From Altericroceibacterium xinjiangense (GTDB taxonomy: Bacteria > Pseudomonadota > Alphaproteobacteria > Sphingomonadales > Sphingomonadaceae), in the NCBI RefSeq assembly GCF_003958635.1, contig NZ_RSEK01000007.1, positions 62,001-126,000 on the forward strand: a stretch of DNA of 64,000 nt. The letters are read 5' to 3'. Both the position numbers and the translations under genes were made by a program. Shown here one piece after another: positions 26,081 to 34,510 of the stretch (positions within the stretch are counted from its first letter, which is position 1; each line of letters begins with the position of its first letter). The notes under the pieces were generated by a model. It was not told the DNA's origin. It saw only the letters and a program-made list of their open reading frames with translations, and ran no database searches.

Positions 26081-28578
26081 GCGTTCTCCAGCAAAAGGGG
26101 ACGGACTTCGCCCAGATGGGCGTGAAGATCGTTGCGATCGCCCGCGGCGCGCTTTTCCCACGGGTCGTCCTGCATGAACTGCTGGGAGTAGCGGAAGCGC
26201 CCGGCGAGCCATTTGACGGCCTCGGAATCGTCGAACAGCTGGGCCTTCACGGATTCGAGCCCGACTCGCTCGATCCACGGTGCGGTGCGTTCAAGATAGT
26301 GCGCCTGTTCGCGGTAGAGCTGCGTGAAGGCAGCGCAGACATCCATCACTTCCTGCTCGGTTGCGACCTTGCACAGCAAGTCGGTGCCGCGCAGCTTCAT
26401 GCCGCCGTTGCCGCCAACGTGCAGCTCATAGCCGGAGTCCACGCAGACCACGCCAAAGTCCTTGATCGTCGCTTCGGCGCAATTTCTCGGACAGCCGCTG
26501 ACCGCGATCTTGAACTTGTGCGGCATCCAGCTGCCCCAGGTCATCCGTTCCAGCTTGACGCCGAGACCGGTGGAGTCCTGCGTTCCGAACCGGCACCACT
26601 CCGACCCGACGCAAGTCTTCACCGTGCGCAGGGACTTTCCGTAGGCATGGCCCGAAACCATCCCGGCAGCGTTGAGATCGGCCCAGACAGACGGAAGATC
26701 TTCCTTGCGGATGCCGAAGATATCCAGGCGCTGCCCACCGGTAACCTTCACCATCGGCGCGTTGTACTTTTCGACCACGTCCGCGATCGCCCGCAGTTCC
26801 TGCGGATTGGTGATCCCGCCCCACATCCGGGGTACCACCGAATACGTGCCATCCTTCTGGATGTTGGCGTGCAGCCGCTCATTGACGTAGCGGCTCTTCT
26901 GGTCGTCCTCGTACTCGCCGGGCCAGGCGCACAGCAGGTAATAATTGAGCGCCGGACGGCAGGACGCGCAGCCCTCGGGAGATTCCCAGTGCAGTTCCTG
27001 CATCACTTCCGGGATCGCCTTCAATTCCTTTTCCAGGATCAGGCGGCGCACGTCGTCATGGGTGAAGCTGGTGCAGCCACACAGCGTCTTGGGGCCTTCC
27101 TGCACGTCTTCGCCCAGCGTCAGCGCCAGCAGGCTTTCGACCAGCCCGGTGCACGAACCGCAGCTCGCGCTCGCCTTGCACTGGGAACGGACGGCGGCAA
27201 GGCTGCATGCCCCGGCCTTGATGGTGTCGACGACCTGGCCCTTGGAAACGCCGTTGCAGCCGCAGATCTCGGCATCATCCGAGAGCGCCGCAACGGCAGC
27301 GTTAGGGTCCCCGAGCGCACCTCCGGACGCGAACGCTTGCCCGAAGATCAGCGCTTCGCGAATGTCCGAAAGGTCTTCTTCCTTCTTCAGCAGGTCGAAA
27401 TACCAGCTGCCGTCGGCGGTATCACCATAGAGCACCGCACCGATCAGTCGGTTGTCCTTCAGGACTACCCGCTTGTACACACCGCGCGCGGCATCGCGCA
27501 TCACGATATCCTCGGTGCCCTCCCCGCCGGTAAAGTCCCCAGCGGAAAACAGGTCGATCCCCGATACCTTGAGCTTGGTCGAGGTAACCGATCCGGCATA
27601 ACCCGAACCTTCGGGCGCCTTCTCCGTCACCTTGTCCGCCAGCGCGCGGCACATCTCCCACAGGGGGGCGACAAGGCCGTAGCAAGTCCCGCGATGCTGG
27701 ACGCATTCCCCAACCGCGAGGATCGCCGGGTCGGAGGTGATCATGTGATCGTCGACCATGATGCCGCGTTCGGTGTCCAGCCCGGCCGCCTTGGCGAGCG
27801 CGGTGTTGGGCCGGATGCCGACCGCCATCACCACGATGTCGGCGGCAATTTCCCGCCCATCATTCAGCCGGACCCCGGCGACATGGCCGTCCTTCTCCAG
27901 AATCGCGTCGGTGTTCGCTTCGGTCAGGATGGTCTGGCCGCGCTTTTCGAGCTCGGCCTTGAGCAGCCAGCCGGCCGCTTCGTCCAGCTGGCGCTCCATC
28001 AGCGTGCCCATCAGGTGGATCACGGTGACCTTCATCCCGCGCAGGGACAAGCCGTGTGCGGCCTCAAGGCCAAGCAGCCCGCCGCCGATCACCACTGCGC
28101 TGCCGCCGCGATCGGCGGCAGAAAGCATCCGCTCGACATCATCGAGATCGCGGAAGGTCACGACACCGGGAAGGTCCTTTCCCGGCACTGGGATCACGAA
28201 CGGATCGGACCCGGTGGCGATCAGGAGCTTGTCGAACGGCTCGACATGGCCGGACTGCGAAACGACCTGCCGGTGCTCCCGGTCGATGTGGACCACGGGA
28301 TCGCCGGTGACCAGCGCGATCCCGTTCGACGCGTACCACTCGGGAGTGTTGAGCACGATGTCGTCGAACGTCTTCTCACCGGCGAGCACGGGCGAAAGCA
28401 TGATCCGGTTATAGTTCACGCGCGGCTCGGCGCCGAAGATCGTGATGGAAAAGCGGTGAGGATCGCGGGCGAGGATTTCCTCGACTGCCCGGCATCCGGC
28501 CATGCCGTTGCCGATCACCACCAGCCGCTCTCGCGTCTCGGTTGAAGCGGCCTGCTCAAAGCCTGTCTGCGCGTTCAC
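26077..28578 (-). CDS. nirB: NADH nitrite reductase large subunit
   Basis: Siroheme nitrite reductase of 833 residues from GTG 28578, chosen because AAAGGAC lies 6 nt upstream; GTG 28602 would place the start inside the leader. Order: FAD/NAD domain (LVVIGNGMAGCRAVEEILAR, SAVVIGGGLLGLEAAHGLSL), BFD [2Fe-2S] domain (ICGCNGVSKGQVVDTI, SCGSCTGLVE), ferrite-type halves, and the siroheme/[4Fe-4S] site (CVGSEWCRFGTQDSTGLG, ISGCPRNCAEA in the form VSGCPRNCAEATIKDFG). First structural gene behind the NasT-type leader. Confidence 0.96.
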   Translation of the reverse strand: MNAQTGFEQAASTETRERLVVIGNGMAGCRAVEEILARDPHRFSITIFGAEPRVNYNRIMLSPVLAGEKTFDDIVLNTPEWYASNGIALVTGDPVVHIDREHRQVVSQSGHVEPFDKLLIATGSDPFVIPVPGKDLPGVVTFRDLDDVERMLSAADRGGSAVVIGGGLLGLEAAHGLSLRGMKVTVIHLMGTLMERQLDEAAGWLLKAELEKRGQTILTEANTDAILEKDGHVAGVRLNDGREIAADIVVMAVGIRPNTALAKAAGLDTERGIMVDDHMITSDPAILAVGECVQHRGTCYGLVAPLWEMCRALADKVTEKAPEGSGYAGSVTSTKLKVSGIDLFSAGDFTGGEGTEDIVMRDAARGVYKRVVLKDNRLIGAVLYGDTADGSWYFDLLKKEEDLSDIREALIFGQAFASGGALGDPNAAVAALSDDAEICGCNGVSKGQVVDTIKAGACSLAAVRSQCKASASCGSCTGLVESLLALTLGEDVQEGPKTLCGCTSFTHDDVRRLILEKELKAIPEVMQELHWESPEGCASCRPALNYYLLCAWPGEYEDDQKSRYVNERLHANIQKDGTYSVVPRMWGGITNPQELRAIADVVEKYNAPMVKVTGGQRLDIFGIRKEDLPSVWADLNAAGMVSGHAYGKSLRTVKTCVGSEWCRFGTQDSTGLGVKLERMTWGSWMPHKFKIAVSGCPRNCAEATIKDFGVVCVDSGYELHVGGNGGMKLRGTDLLCKVATEQEVMDVCAAFTQLYREQAHYLERTAPWIERVGLESVKAQLFDDSEAVKWLAGRFRYSQQFMQDDPWEKRAAGDRNDLHAHLGEVRPLLLENA

Positions 28579-28604
28579 TCGTCGTCCTTTCAAAACGCGC
28601 ACGC

Positions 28605-28647
28605 AAAAAAGCCGCCAAGTTTCATCCCGAAGGATTCAACTGGCGGC
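28605..28647 (-). terminator. Regulated terminator in the nirB leader
   Basis: On the minus strand GCCGCCA (28641-28647) pairs with TGGCGGC (28611-28617), and six T follow at 28605-28610. It lies 27 bp before the nirB GTG and is mutually exclusive with hairpin P2. Confidence 0.88.
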
Positions 28648-28709
28648 ACCGTTGCCACGCATGTGATTGGGTGTCGAAAGGCCCCTGCAGCCCTCCTACG
28701 GTGGAGGGC
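28605..28709 (-). promoter_or_regulatory. ANTAR (NasT) antitermination leader of nirB
   Basis: Read on the minus strand there are two hairpins with six-base loops. P1 at 28690-28709 has stem GCCCTCC/GGAGGGC and loop ACCGTA. P2 at 28643-28658 has stem GTGGC/GCCGC and loop AACGGT. Both loops have A at position 1 and G at position 4, the features reported for RNA targets of ANTAR proteins such as NasR. The P2 3' arm lies inside the 5' arm of the terminator at 28611-28647, so binding of NasT to P1-P2 would prevent termination. NasT is encoded at 34507-35088. Confidence 0.85.
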
Positions 28710-28729
28710 GAACCGTTCGTCTGAAGCAA

Positions 28730-28758
28730 GACTAACCGATTCGCCCCCCTGACTGCAA
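28730..28758 (-). promoter_or_regulatory. Likely promoter of the nirB leader transcript
   Basis: TTGCAG at 28753-28758 and TTAGTC at 28730-28735 on the minus strand, separated by 17 bp. The 21-bp distance from a conserved GCGCTT to the TTA of the -10 is identical in the second leader promoter (33245-33273). Confidence 0.6.
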
Positions 28759-28784
28759 GCGCATTTTGCGTTGCAGCATGAAGA

Positions 28785-30017
28785 TCAGAAGCTCACGCCT
28801 GCCATCAGGTAGATTTTCGTCGTGTCGACGGCGAAGGAAACGGCATCGTAATCCGCATACACGGCCAGCAGGCTGACCCTGCCGATGTTGAAGCCGAGCG
28901 TCGCATCCCATTCATGCCCGTATTCGACATCGCCCACATCGCTGTCGAACTGGTGATACGTCAGAGCAGCGTTGAGCCCCGGAAGCAGCGGCACAGCCGT
29001 GAACTTCCGCCCGATCGTGACATAGGCATCCTCCAGCCCCGCGTTCGGCGTGGTCACGAACATGTCCGCCAGCCCATTGAACCTGTGCCGAGCCGCCAAT
29101 GGAGTCTGGAGGGCGAAGCCGTTGTCGCTGCCCAGCTTCTCCCACCCCCCGGTCACCCCGAAGCCGAGCACGCTCGCCCCGGCTTCGGCAGCCATGTAGT
29201 CGGCCGCATAGTCGCGGGCGCCGGTCCGCCAGTCCAGCTGCCGGGCATAGCTCGCCTTCAGGTCGACATTCGCGAGCACCAGCGGCACGTTCGCGGTCGC
29301 GAGGACGCCGTACGTCTGGCTCGACAACGCCTCGACCAAAGGATCGTCATAGTCGATCAGGTAGGAAAAGCCCTTCAGCTTCACCGGCCCGGCGTTCACG
29401 CCGGAGTTGAGGAAAATGAAGTCGCCGTCATACGCCTGATGCGGTCCGGCATCGCGGCCGAACGCGGTGCGCTGGCTGATGGCGTATGTCGCATCGAACG
29501 CCATCGGTCCGAACGCCGCCTGCGCCCGCACAGCGTCGAATGTCTGCTCATTCTGACGCCAGGGAGCCGCCGAGACCCAGCGCCAGTCGTCGAGAGCGAT
29601 CCGCTGCCGCCCCACGATCACTTCCTTGTTGCTGCCTGTCCACGAAAGCTGCAACCGGTTGATCTCAAGGTTTTCCGCGTCCGAGACGACGGAATAGAGC
29701 GGCCGGCGCTGATCGGACACGACCGGGAAGGCAAAGGCGTTGTAGCTGTCGGTCAGCGCCACCGTCCCCAGACCTTCCCCCAGCACGGCAAAGTCGCCGG
29801 CCTTCACCTCGAACCCAGCCCGCAGGCGAGCGGTCAGCGCATCCGCATCCTGCAGCGCGTTGTCCTGCTCAACCCGTTCATAGCGCATCCGAAGCTCAAG
29901 GATCGGATCGAGAGTGATCCCTTCCCCGATGACGACTGGCTCCTGGGCGAAAGCCGGGGACGACAGCGCAAGGACGGCCGCCCCAAGGCCGGAGGCAAGG
30001 CATGATCTCGTATTCAT
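28785..30017 (-). CDS. Outer-membrane porin of alginate-export type
   Basis: Beta-barrel protein of 410 residues with signal peptide (LASGLGAAVLALSSPAFAQE). It has alternating aromatic strands, the motif VIVGRQRIALDDWRWVSAAP followed by WRQNEQTFDAV, and a C-terminal Phe (LMAGVSF) as in outer-membrane barrels. It resembles the alginate_exp/OprD-like porins. Between narK and nirB on the same strand, it probably lets nitrate or nitrite cross the outer membrane; the substrate is inferred from context only. Confidence 0.78.
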   Translation of the reverse strand: MNTRSCLASGLGAAVLALSSPAFAQEPVVIGEGITLDPILELRMRYERVEQDNALQDADALTARLRAGFEVKAGDFAVLGEGLGTVALTDSYNAFAFPVVSDQRRPLYSVVSDAENLEINRLQLSWTGSNKEVIVGRQRIALDDWRWVSAAPWRQNEQTFDAVRAQAAFGPMAFDATYAISQRTAFGRDAGPHQAYDGDFIFLNSGVNAGPVKLKGFSYLIDYDDPLVEALSSQTYGVLATANVPLVLANVDLKASYARQLDWRTGARDYAADYMAAEAGASVLGFGVTGGWEKLGSDNGFALQTPLAARHRFNGLADMFVTTPNAGLEDAYVTIGRKFTAVPLLPGLNAALTYHQFDSDVGDVEYGHEWDATLGFNIGRVSLLAVYADYDAVSFAVDTTKIYLMAGVSF

Positions 30018-30096
30018 TGAACGAACTCCCGAAGAAGCCCGTCAGGCTGTCCTCTCGAACGGGCCGGCCGCTGACGGGCCGGTCCCCTGCCGACCA

Positions 30097-31305
30097 TCAG
30101 ATACGCACGCCCTGAACGGCCGCGCCCCACGTTGTCCGCCAACGGACCTTTACTACCGTCAACCCGCCGAGTGCTATCAGTGCGATTACGGCGAATACCA
30201 GAAATCCGGCCTGCGGACTGCCGGTGTACTGTTCCGCCAAGCCGAGGGAACTGGACAGGAAGAACCCGCCGATCCCGCCAGCGCACCCGACCAGCCCTGT
30301 CATTACCCCAATTTCCCTGCGGAACCGCTGCGGAACGAGCTGGAACACCGCTCCGTTTCCAGTGCCGAACGAAAGCATTGCGACGACGAACAGAGCGAGG
30401 GCCACCGCGAGTGAGCTTGGTCCGGTGCTGATCGCGACCAGCGTCACCGCCGCCAGCATGTAGACGAACGACAGCGTCCGGATCCCGCCGAACCGGTCCG
30501 CCATCGCCCCGCCCAGCGGCCGGATCAGCGATCCAGCGAACACGCATCCAGCGGTGGCATAGCCTGCCTCAACCGCCGTCAATCCGAATTGGTCAACGAA
30601 GTAGATCGACAGCGAAGCCGTAAGCCCGACAAAGCCGCCGAACGTCACGCCGTAGAAAAGCATGAACCACCAGGCATCCCGATCCTTCAGCGGTTGGAGG
30701 TACACCGACCATGTCATCGGGGGCGGCTGGTCGGGCGAATCCTTGGCCATCACCATGTAGGCCACGAAGACGATCGCCAGCGGGATGCAGGCCAGGCCAA
30801 GCACGCTGGTCCACCCCAGCGCGGCAGCAAGCGTCGGCGCGAACAGTGAGGCAAGCACCGTGCCCGAATTGCCCATGCCTGCCACGCCAAGCGCCTTGCC
30901 CTGATGCTCGGGCGGATACCAGCGGCTGGCGAGCGGCAGCGCCACCGCGAAGCTCGCCCCTGCAAAGCCGAGCACCACGCCCAGCAGAAGAACGGAAGCA
31001 AAGCTGCCGATGCCGATCAGGTATGCCGCAAGCAACCCGCCGATGACGACCACTTGGCCCAGGGCACCGGCACGTTTCTGTCCGATCCGGTCACCCAGCA
31101 GACCCATCACGATGCGCAGCAAGGCACCGGCAAGGTTGGGTACGGCGACCATGAAGCCCTTCTGCGCGGGACTGAGACCGAGATCCTCTGACACCAACGG
31201 GGCCAGCGGACCCAGGATAACCCAGACCATGAAGGCCATGTCGAAATAGAGAAACGACGCGATCAGCGTCGGGCGGTGACCCGACTGCCAGAAGCTCCTG
31301 TTCAT
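30097..31305 (-). CDS. narK: Nitrate/nitrite transporter, MFS family
   Basis: NarK/NasA-type inner-membrane transporter, 402 residues, 12 predicted helices. N-terminal FYFDMAFMVWVILGPLAPLV-type segment (FDMAFMVWVILGPLAPLVSE), the nitrate signature FAGASFAVALPLASRWYPPE followed by HQGKALGVAGMGNSG, and a second one, SFGTGNGAVFQLVPQRFRRE. ATG at 31305 behind AAAGGACACACCC, a ribosome site similar to that of nirB. No leader or terminator lies directly in front; the best-matching leader is 1.8 kb away, beyond the kinase gene. Confidence 0.93.
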   Translation of the reverse strand: MNRSFWQSGHRPTLIASFLYFDMAFMVWVILGPLAPLVSEDLGLSPAQKGFMVAVPNLAGALLRIVMGLLGDRIGQKRAGALGQVVVIGGLLAAYLIGIGSFASVLLLGVVLGFAGASFAVALPLASRWYPPEHQGKALGVAGMGNSGTVLASLFAPTLAAALGWTSVLGLACIPLAIVFVAYMVMAKDSPDQPPPMTWSVYLQPLKDRDAWWFMLFYGVTFGGFVGLTASLSIYFVDQFGLTAVEAGYATAGCVFAGSLIRPLGGAMADRFGGIRTLSFVYMLAAVTLVAISTGPSSLAVALALFVVAMLSFGTGNGAVFQLVPQRFRREIGVMTGLVGCAGGIGGFFLSSSLGLAEQYTGSPQAGFLVFAVIALIALGGLTVVKVRWRTTWGAAVQGVRI

Positions 31306-31394
31306 GGGTGTGTCCTTTCGTGGACTTGACGAAAACGGTGACCGGAGGAACCTCGCACACGCGGGCGCGAAGCCCGCGAGGGGGCAAGGACGGA

Positions 31395-33083
31395 ATGCGC
31401 AACGAAGGCGAACTGGTGCTGGCGGCGGGGTTTGCCAGCGAGAAAGGCCCGCGGGCCGAAAACCAGGATTTCGGGGGAATACACCTCGGCACCCCGCTGG
31501 AACGGGTGCGGCACGGCGCGATCGCCGCAGTCGCAGACGGGGTCAGCGGCGGCAAGGCGGGCCGGGTCGCGGCGGAACTGGCCGTGCGGGCGCTGATCGA
31601 AGGCTTCTACGCCACGCCCGAAACGCTGGGGCTGGCACGGGCGATGAACGATCCTCTCGCCGCCTACAATCGCTGGCTCCACACCCAGGGGCGCGGCCAT
31701 GCGATGCAGGACAGCGCAACCACCTTTACGGCCTTGGCCATGCGAGGCCGGCGCGCGCATCTGGTCCACGTCGGCGACAGCCGCGCCTGGCGCTTTTCCG
31801 AGGATCGGCTGACGCGGCTGACCACCGACCACGTCCGCCCCGAGCCGGACCTGCGTCACGTGCTGATTCGCGCGCTGGGCATCGAGGCGGACTTGCGGCT
31901 CGATCACGCGACGCTCAACCTGGCAGAGCACGACCGCCTGCTGTTGACCACCGATGGCGTTCACGGCGTACTGGGGGAGCGGCGGATCGCCGCGATCTTG
32001 GCCCGCCGCGCCTCGGCCGAAGCAACCGCGAGCGAGATTGTCGCCGAAGCGCTGCGGGTTGGCACCAGCGACAACGCGACCGCTCTGGTGATTGACATCG
32101 TCCGCCTGCCTGCGCCCGATCACGACGGTGTGTTCGCCGGGCTCTCCGCCCTCCCCGCGATCGAGCCGCCGAATGCCGGCGAAAGCATCGACGGCTTCCG
32201 CATCGACTACGTGATCAATCAGGGCCGCTACGCCACCCTGTTGGCCGCAACGGACAGTGAGACGAACAGCCGGGTCGCGCTGAAATTCCCGCGCCCTTCG
32301 ACCTTGAGCGAACGGGCCTTGCGGCTCGCCTTCGCGCGCGAAATGCTGATCGCGCAGCGCGTGGACAGCCCGTTCGTGCTTGCCGCCCATCCGCTGCGCC
32401 CGGATCGGCAGAGCGCTTTGTACGGCGTGCAGCCGCTGATCGAGGGGGAAACGATGGAGGACCGCCTCAAGCGGGACGTTCCGCCGCTGGAATTCGCGCT
32501 CGCCCACGCGATCCGGTTGACTCGTGCGGTCGCGGCGCTGCACCGGCTTGAGATCGTTCACCGCGACATCAAACCCGAAAACGTCATGCTCGGCACCGAC
32601 GGAGGATTGAAGCTGATCGACCTCGGGGTGGCCCGCCTGCCCCGGACGGAAGACTTCGCGGGCGAGGATATCCCGGGAACGCCCGGCTATATGGCGCCCG
32701 AACAATTCAACCGCCACGCGGGCGATGCCCGGACCGACATCTTCGCCCTGGGCGTCACGCTTTACCGCTGGTTCACCGGCAAGTGGCCGTTTGGAGAGCA
32801 GGAGGCCTTCCAGCGTCCGCGCTTTTCCAGCCCTGCCCCGCCTTCGCGCATACGTCCGGAAATCCCCAGCTGGCTTGACGATGCGATCCTGACCGCGATC
32901 CAGCCGGACCGGGAACAGCGGTATGACGATGCCGTCGGCCTGCTGCGGCGGCTGGAAGGTGGCGGCAGCCTGATGCGCGCGCCGCCCCGCTACGTCCCGC
33001 TGATCGAACGCGACCCGGTGCGTTTCTGGCAACTGCTCAGCGCAGGGCTGGCGCTGGCCCTTGTCGTTTCGCTGCTGCTGTGA
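31395..33083 (+). CDS. PP2C phosphatase / Ser-Thr kinase fusion, membrane-anchored
   Basis: Two-domain regulator of 562 residues. Residues 5-240 are a PP2C-type phosphatase (GPRAENQDFGGIHLG, AAVADGVSGGKAGRVAAELA, LVHVGDSRAWRF, LLTTDGVHGVL, GTSDNATALVID). Residues 265-520 are a Hanks-type kinase (VALKFPRP with the ATP lysine, VHRDIKPENVMLGTDGGLKL, IDLGVARLP replacing DFG, GTPGYMAPEQF). A C-terminal helix (LLSAGLALALVVSLLL) anchors it with both domains in the cytoplasm. ATG 31395 follows CAAGGAC; a 7-bp hairpin at 31360-31378 lies just upstream. It is oriented against the nitrate genes. Similar fusions sit in nitrate clusters of Pseudomonas. Confidence 0.9.
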   Translation: MRNEGELVLAAGFASEKGPRAENQDFGGIHLGTPLERVRHGAIAAVADGVSGGKAGRVAAELAVRALIEGFYATPETLGLARAMNDPLAAYNRWLHTQGRGHAMQDSATTFTALAMRGRRAHLVHVGDSRAWRFSEDRLTRLTTDHVRPEPDLRHVLIRALGIEADLRLDHATLNLAEHDRLLLTTDGVHGVLGERRIAAILARRASAEATASEIVAEALRVGTSDNATALVIDIVRLPAPDHDGVFAGLSALPAIEPPNAGESIDGFRIDYVINQGRYATLLAATDSETNSRVALKFPRPSTLSERALRLAFAREMLIAQRVDSPFVLAAHPLRPDRQSALYGVQPLIEGETMEDRLKRDVPPLEFALAHAIRLTRAVAALHRLEIVHRDIKPENVMLGTDGGLKLIDLGVARLPRTEDFAGEDIPGTPGYMAPEQFNRHAGDARTDIFALGVTLYRWFTGKWPFGEQEAFQRPRFSSPAPPSRIRPEIPSWLDDAILTAIQPDREQRYDDAVGLLRRLEGGGSLMRAPPRYVPLIERDPVRFWQLLSAGLALALVVSLLL

Positions 33084-33122
33084 TCGCCTGGTCTTCACGG
33101 CCGACTTCCGGTTTACGCACGC

Positions 33123-33165
33123 AAAAAAGCCGCCACGACTTGGCCAGAAGGCCAGATCGGGCGGC
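33123..33165 (-). terminator. Regulated terminator of the second leader
   Basis: GCCGCC (33160-33165 on the minus strand) pairs with GGCGGC (33129-33134), with an inner stem TGGCC/GGCCA and AGAA-type loop, then six T at 33123-33128. It would stop the leader RNA, and also nasT-nasS read-through, before the kinase gene. Confidence 0.85.
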
Positions 33166-33225
33166 GCCGTTGCCACGCTGTTGACTGTCGCCGGTTTCGC
33201 CTGGAGGCACCCCACTCTGGGCGCC
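33123..33225 (-). promoter_or_regulatory. Second ANTAR-type leader, pointing antisense into the kinase gene
   Basis: Minus-strand reading: P1 at 33206-33225 (stem GGCGCCC/GGGTGCC, loop AGAGTG) and P2 at 33161-33176 (stem GTGGC/GCCGC, loop AACGGC). Both loops again have A1 and G4. P2 shares its 3' arm with the terminator. Sequence around P2 and after the T-run (GCGTGGCAACGG and TTTTTTGCGTGCG) matches the nirB leader, showing common origin. The leader lies between nasS and the 3' end of the convergent kinase gene, so read-through would run antisense across the kinase towards narK. Confidence 0.82.
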
Positions 33226-33244
33226 GCTCCACCGACGAGGCGCA

Positions 33245-33273
33245 GGATAAGCGAACTAGCGCGCCGGCGTAAA
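33245..33273 (-). promoter_or_regulatory. Likely promoter of the second leader
   Basis: TTTACG (33268-33273) and TTATCC (33245-33250) on the minus strand with a 17-bp spacer. Same geometry as the nirB leader promoter, including the upstream TGCTGC and GCGCTT blocks. It starts right after the nasS stop codon. Confidence 0.55.
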
Positions 33274-33298
33274 GCGCTTTCTTTTGCAGCGCAGCAAA

Positions 33299-34510
33299 TC
33301 AGCCGGGGAGCTGGGCGAGATAGTCCTGCAAGTGGTCCGGATCGAACGAGCGGCCGTCAAAAAAGCTGTTTTGCTCCATGACCATGGCGCCCTGCTGCGC
33401 CGTGACGGCGGTCGGCCGGTCAAGGCTTCCTTCCACCTTGGAGCTGGCGCCCGGCAGCAGGTCTCCCGTGCCGATCAGCGCACTTCGATAGACGTCCGGC
33501 CGGAATACTCGGGCGGCCTTGCGCGCGTCTTCGGGATCGAAGGCGAATCGATCCCAGCGAACCATCTGCGTGTAAAGCCACTCGGCCTGGCTGACCCAGG
33601 GGAAGTTCGCCGCCTCCCGGTGCTGGAACATGAAATCGGGGTAGTGGATCGGATCCGTTCCCTGCGTAAGCACCAGCCGATCGGAGATCGCCCGCAGCAC
33701 CTGGTCCGGATCAGCGTCCAGATAGCGCCGCCCCGAAAGAATGGCCGCGTTCGCTTCCCAGTTCGCCGGATCGACGAAATGGGCGCCAGCCTTGCGCATC
33801 GCGCGGATCAGCGCCTCGATCTGCCCGCGCCGTTCGTCCAGCTGGCTGGCGCGCAGGGCGAGCACCTTTTCCACTCCGCGCCGCCAGATCTGCGCGGTGG
33901 CAAGCACGATTCGCCCGGCCCCGCGATCGACCGCGACGCTGTTCCACGGCTCTCCGACGCAGCTCCCGTCGATCTCCCCGTTCTCGAGCGCATCGGCGAC
34001 GAACGGCGGGGCGACGGTGACGATCTCCACGTCCTCGTCCGGGCGGATGCCGCAGCCTGCCAGCCAGTACCGCAGCATGTAGTTGTGGCTGGAATAGCGG
34101 TGGACCACGCCGAGGCGGATCGGGCGGCCCGCATCGCTCCGAGCCTTGGCTTCCCGCGCAAACGCCGCGCCGACTTCCCGCGCATCGCCCAGCCCGCCGC
34201 CGGGGTTCACCCGGTCGGCCAGATCGGGCACGAGCGTGATCGCGTTGCCGTTGAGGCCGAGGACGAACGGCGCCGCGAGCGGCTGGGGCGGCCGTCCCCG
34301 GCCAAGCGTGGTTGCAATCGCCAGGGGGGCCAGCAAGTGCGCGGCGTCGGAGTGGCCATAGAGCAGCCGGTCGAGCACGGTCGCCCACGACACGTCCCGG
34401 ACAAACGCGAGTTCCAGCCCTTCCTCGGCCGCGAAACCGTGCTCGGCGGCCAGGATCGGCAGGCACGCATCCACCAGCGGCAGAAAGCCGATGGTCAGCC
34501 GCTCGCTCAT
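33299..34510 (-). CDS. nasS: Nitrate-sensing protein NasS
   Basis: NrtA/CmpA-like binding protein of 403 residues with no signal peptide (MSERLTIGFLPLVDACLPIL), so it is cytoplasmic as expected for NasS rather than a transporter component. Motifs: GHSDAAHLLAPLAIATTLGR, IRLGVVHRYSSHNYMLRYWL and GSCVGEPWNSVAVDRG. In known systems NasS holds NasT inactive until nitrate or nitrite binds. It overlaps nasT by four bases. Confidence 0.92.
   Translation of the reverse strand: MSERLTIGFLPLVDACLPILAAEHGFAAEEGLELAFVRDVSWATVLDRLLYGHSDAAHLLAPLAIATTLGRGRPPQPLAAPFVLGLNGNAITLVPDLADRVNPGGGLGDAREVGAAFAREAKARSDAGRPIRLGVVHRYSSHNYMLRYWLAGCGIRPDEDVEIVTVAPPFVADALENGEIDGSCVGEPWNSVAVDRGAGRIVLATAQIWRRGVEKVLALRASQLDERRGQIEALIRAMRKAGAHFVDPANWEANAAILSGRRYLDADPDQVLRAISDRLVLTQGTDPIHYPDFMFQHREAANFPWVSQAEWLYTQMVRWDRFAFDPEDARKAARVFRPDVYRSALIGTGDLLPGASSKVEGSLDRPTAVTAQQGAMVMEQNSFFDGRSFDPDHLQDYLAQLPG

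Noticed and set aside
26116-28545. 809-aa plus-strand frame opposite nirB
   Set aside because: Shadow of nirB; the minus strand has all siroheme and Fe-S motifs.
31302-33215. 637-aa minus-strand open frame opposite the kinase gene
   Set aside because: Composition of a shadow frame (Arg/Gln/Gly-rich, no domains). The second leader may transcribe this strand, but that does not make it a coding gene.
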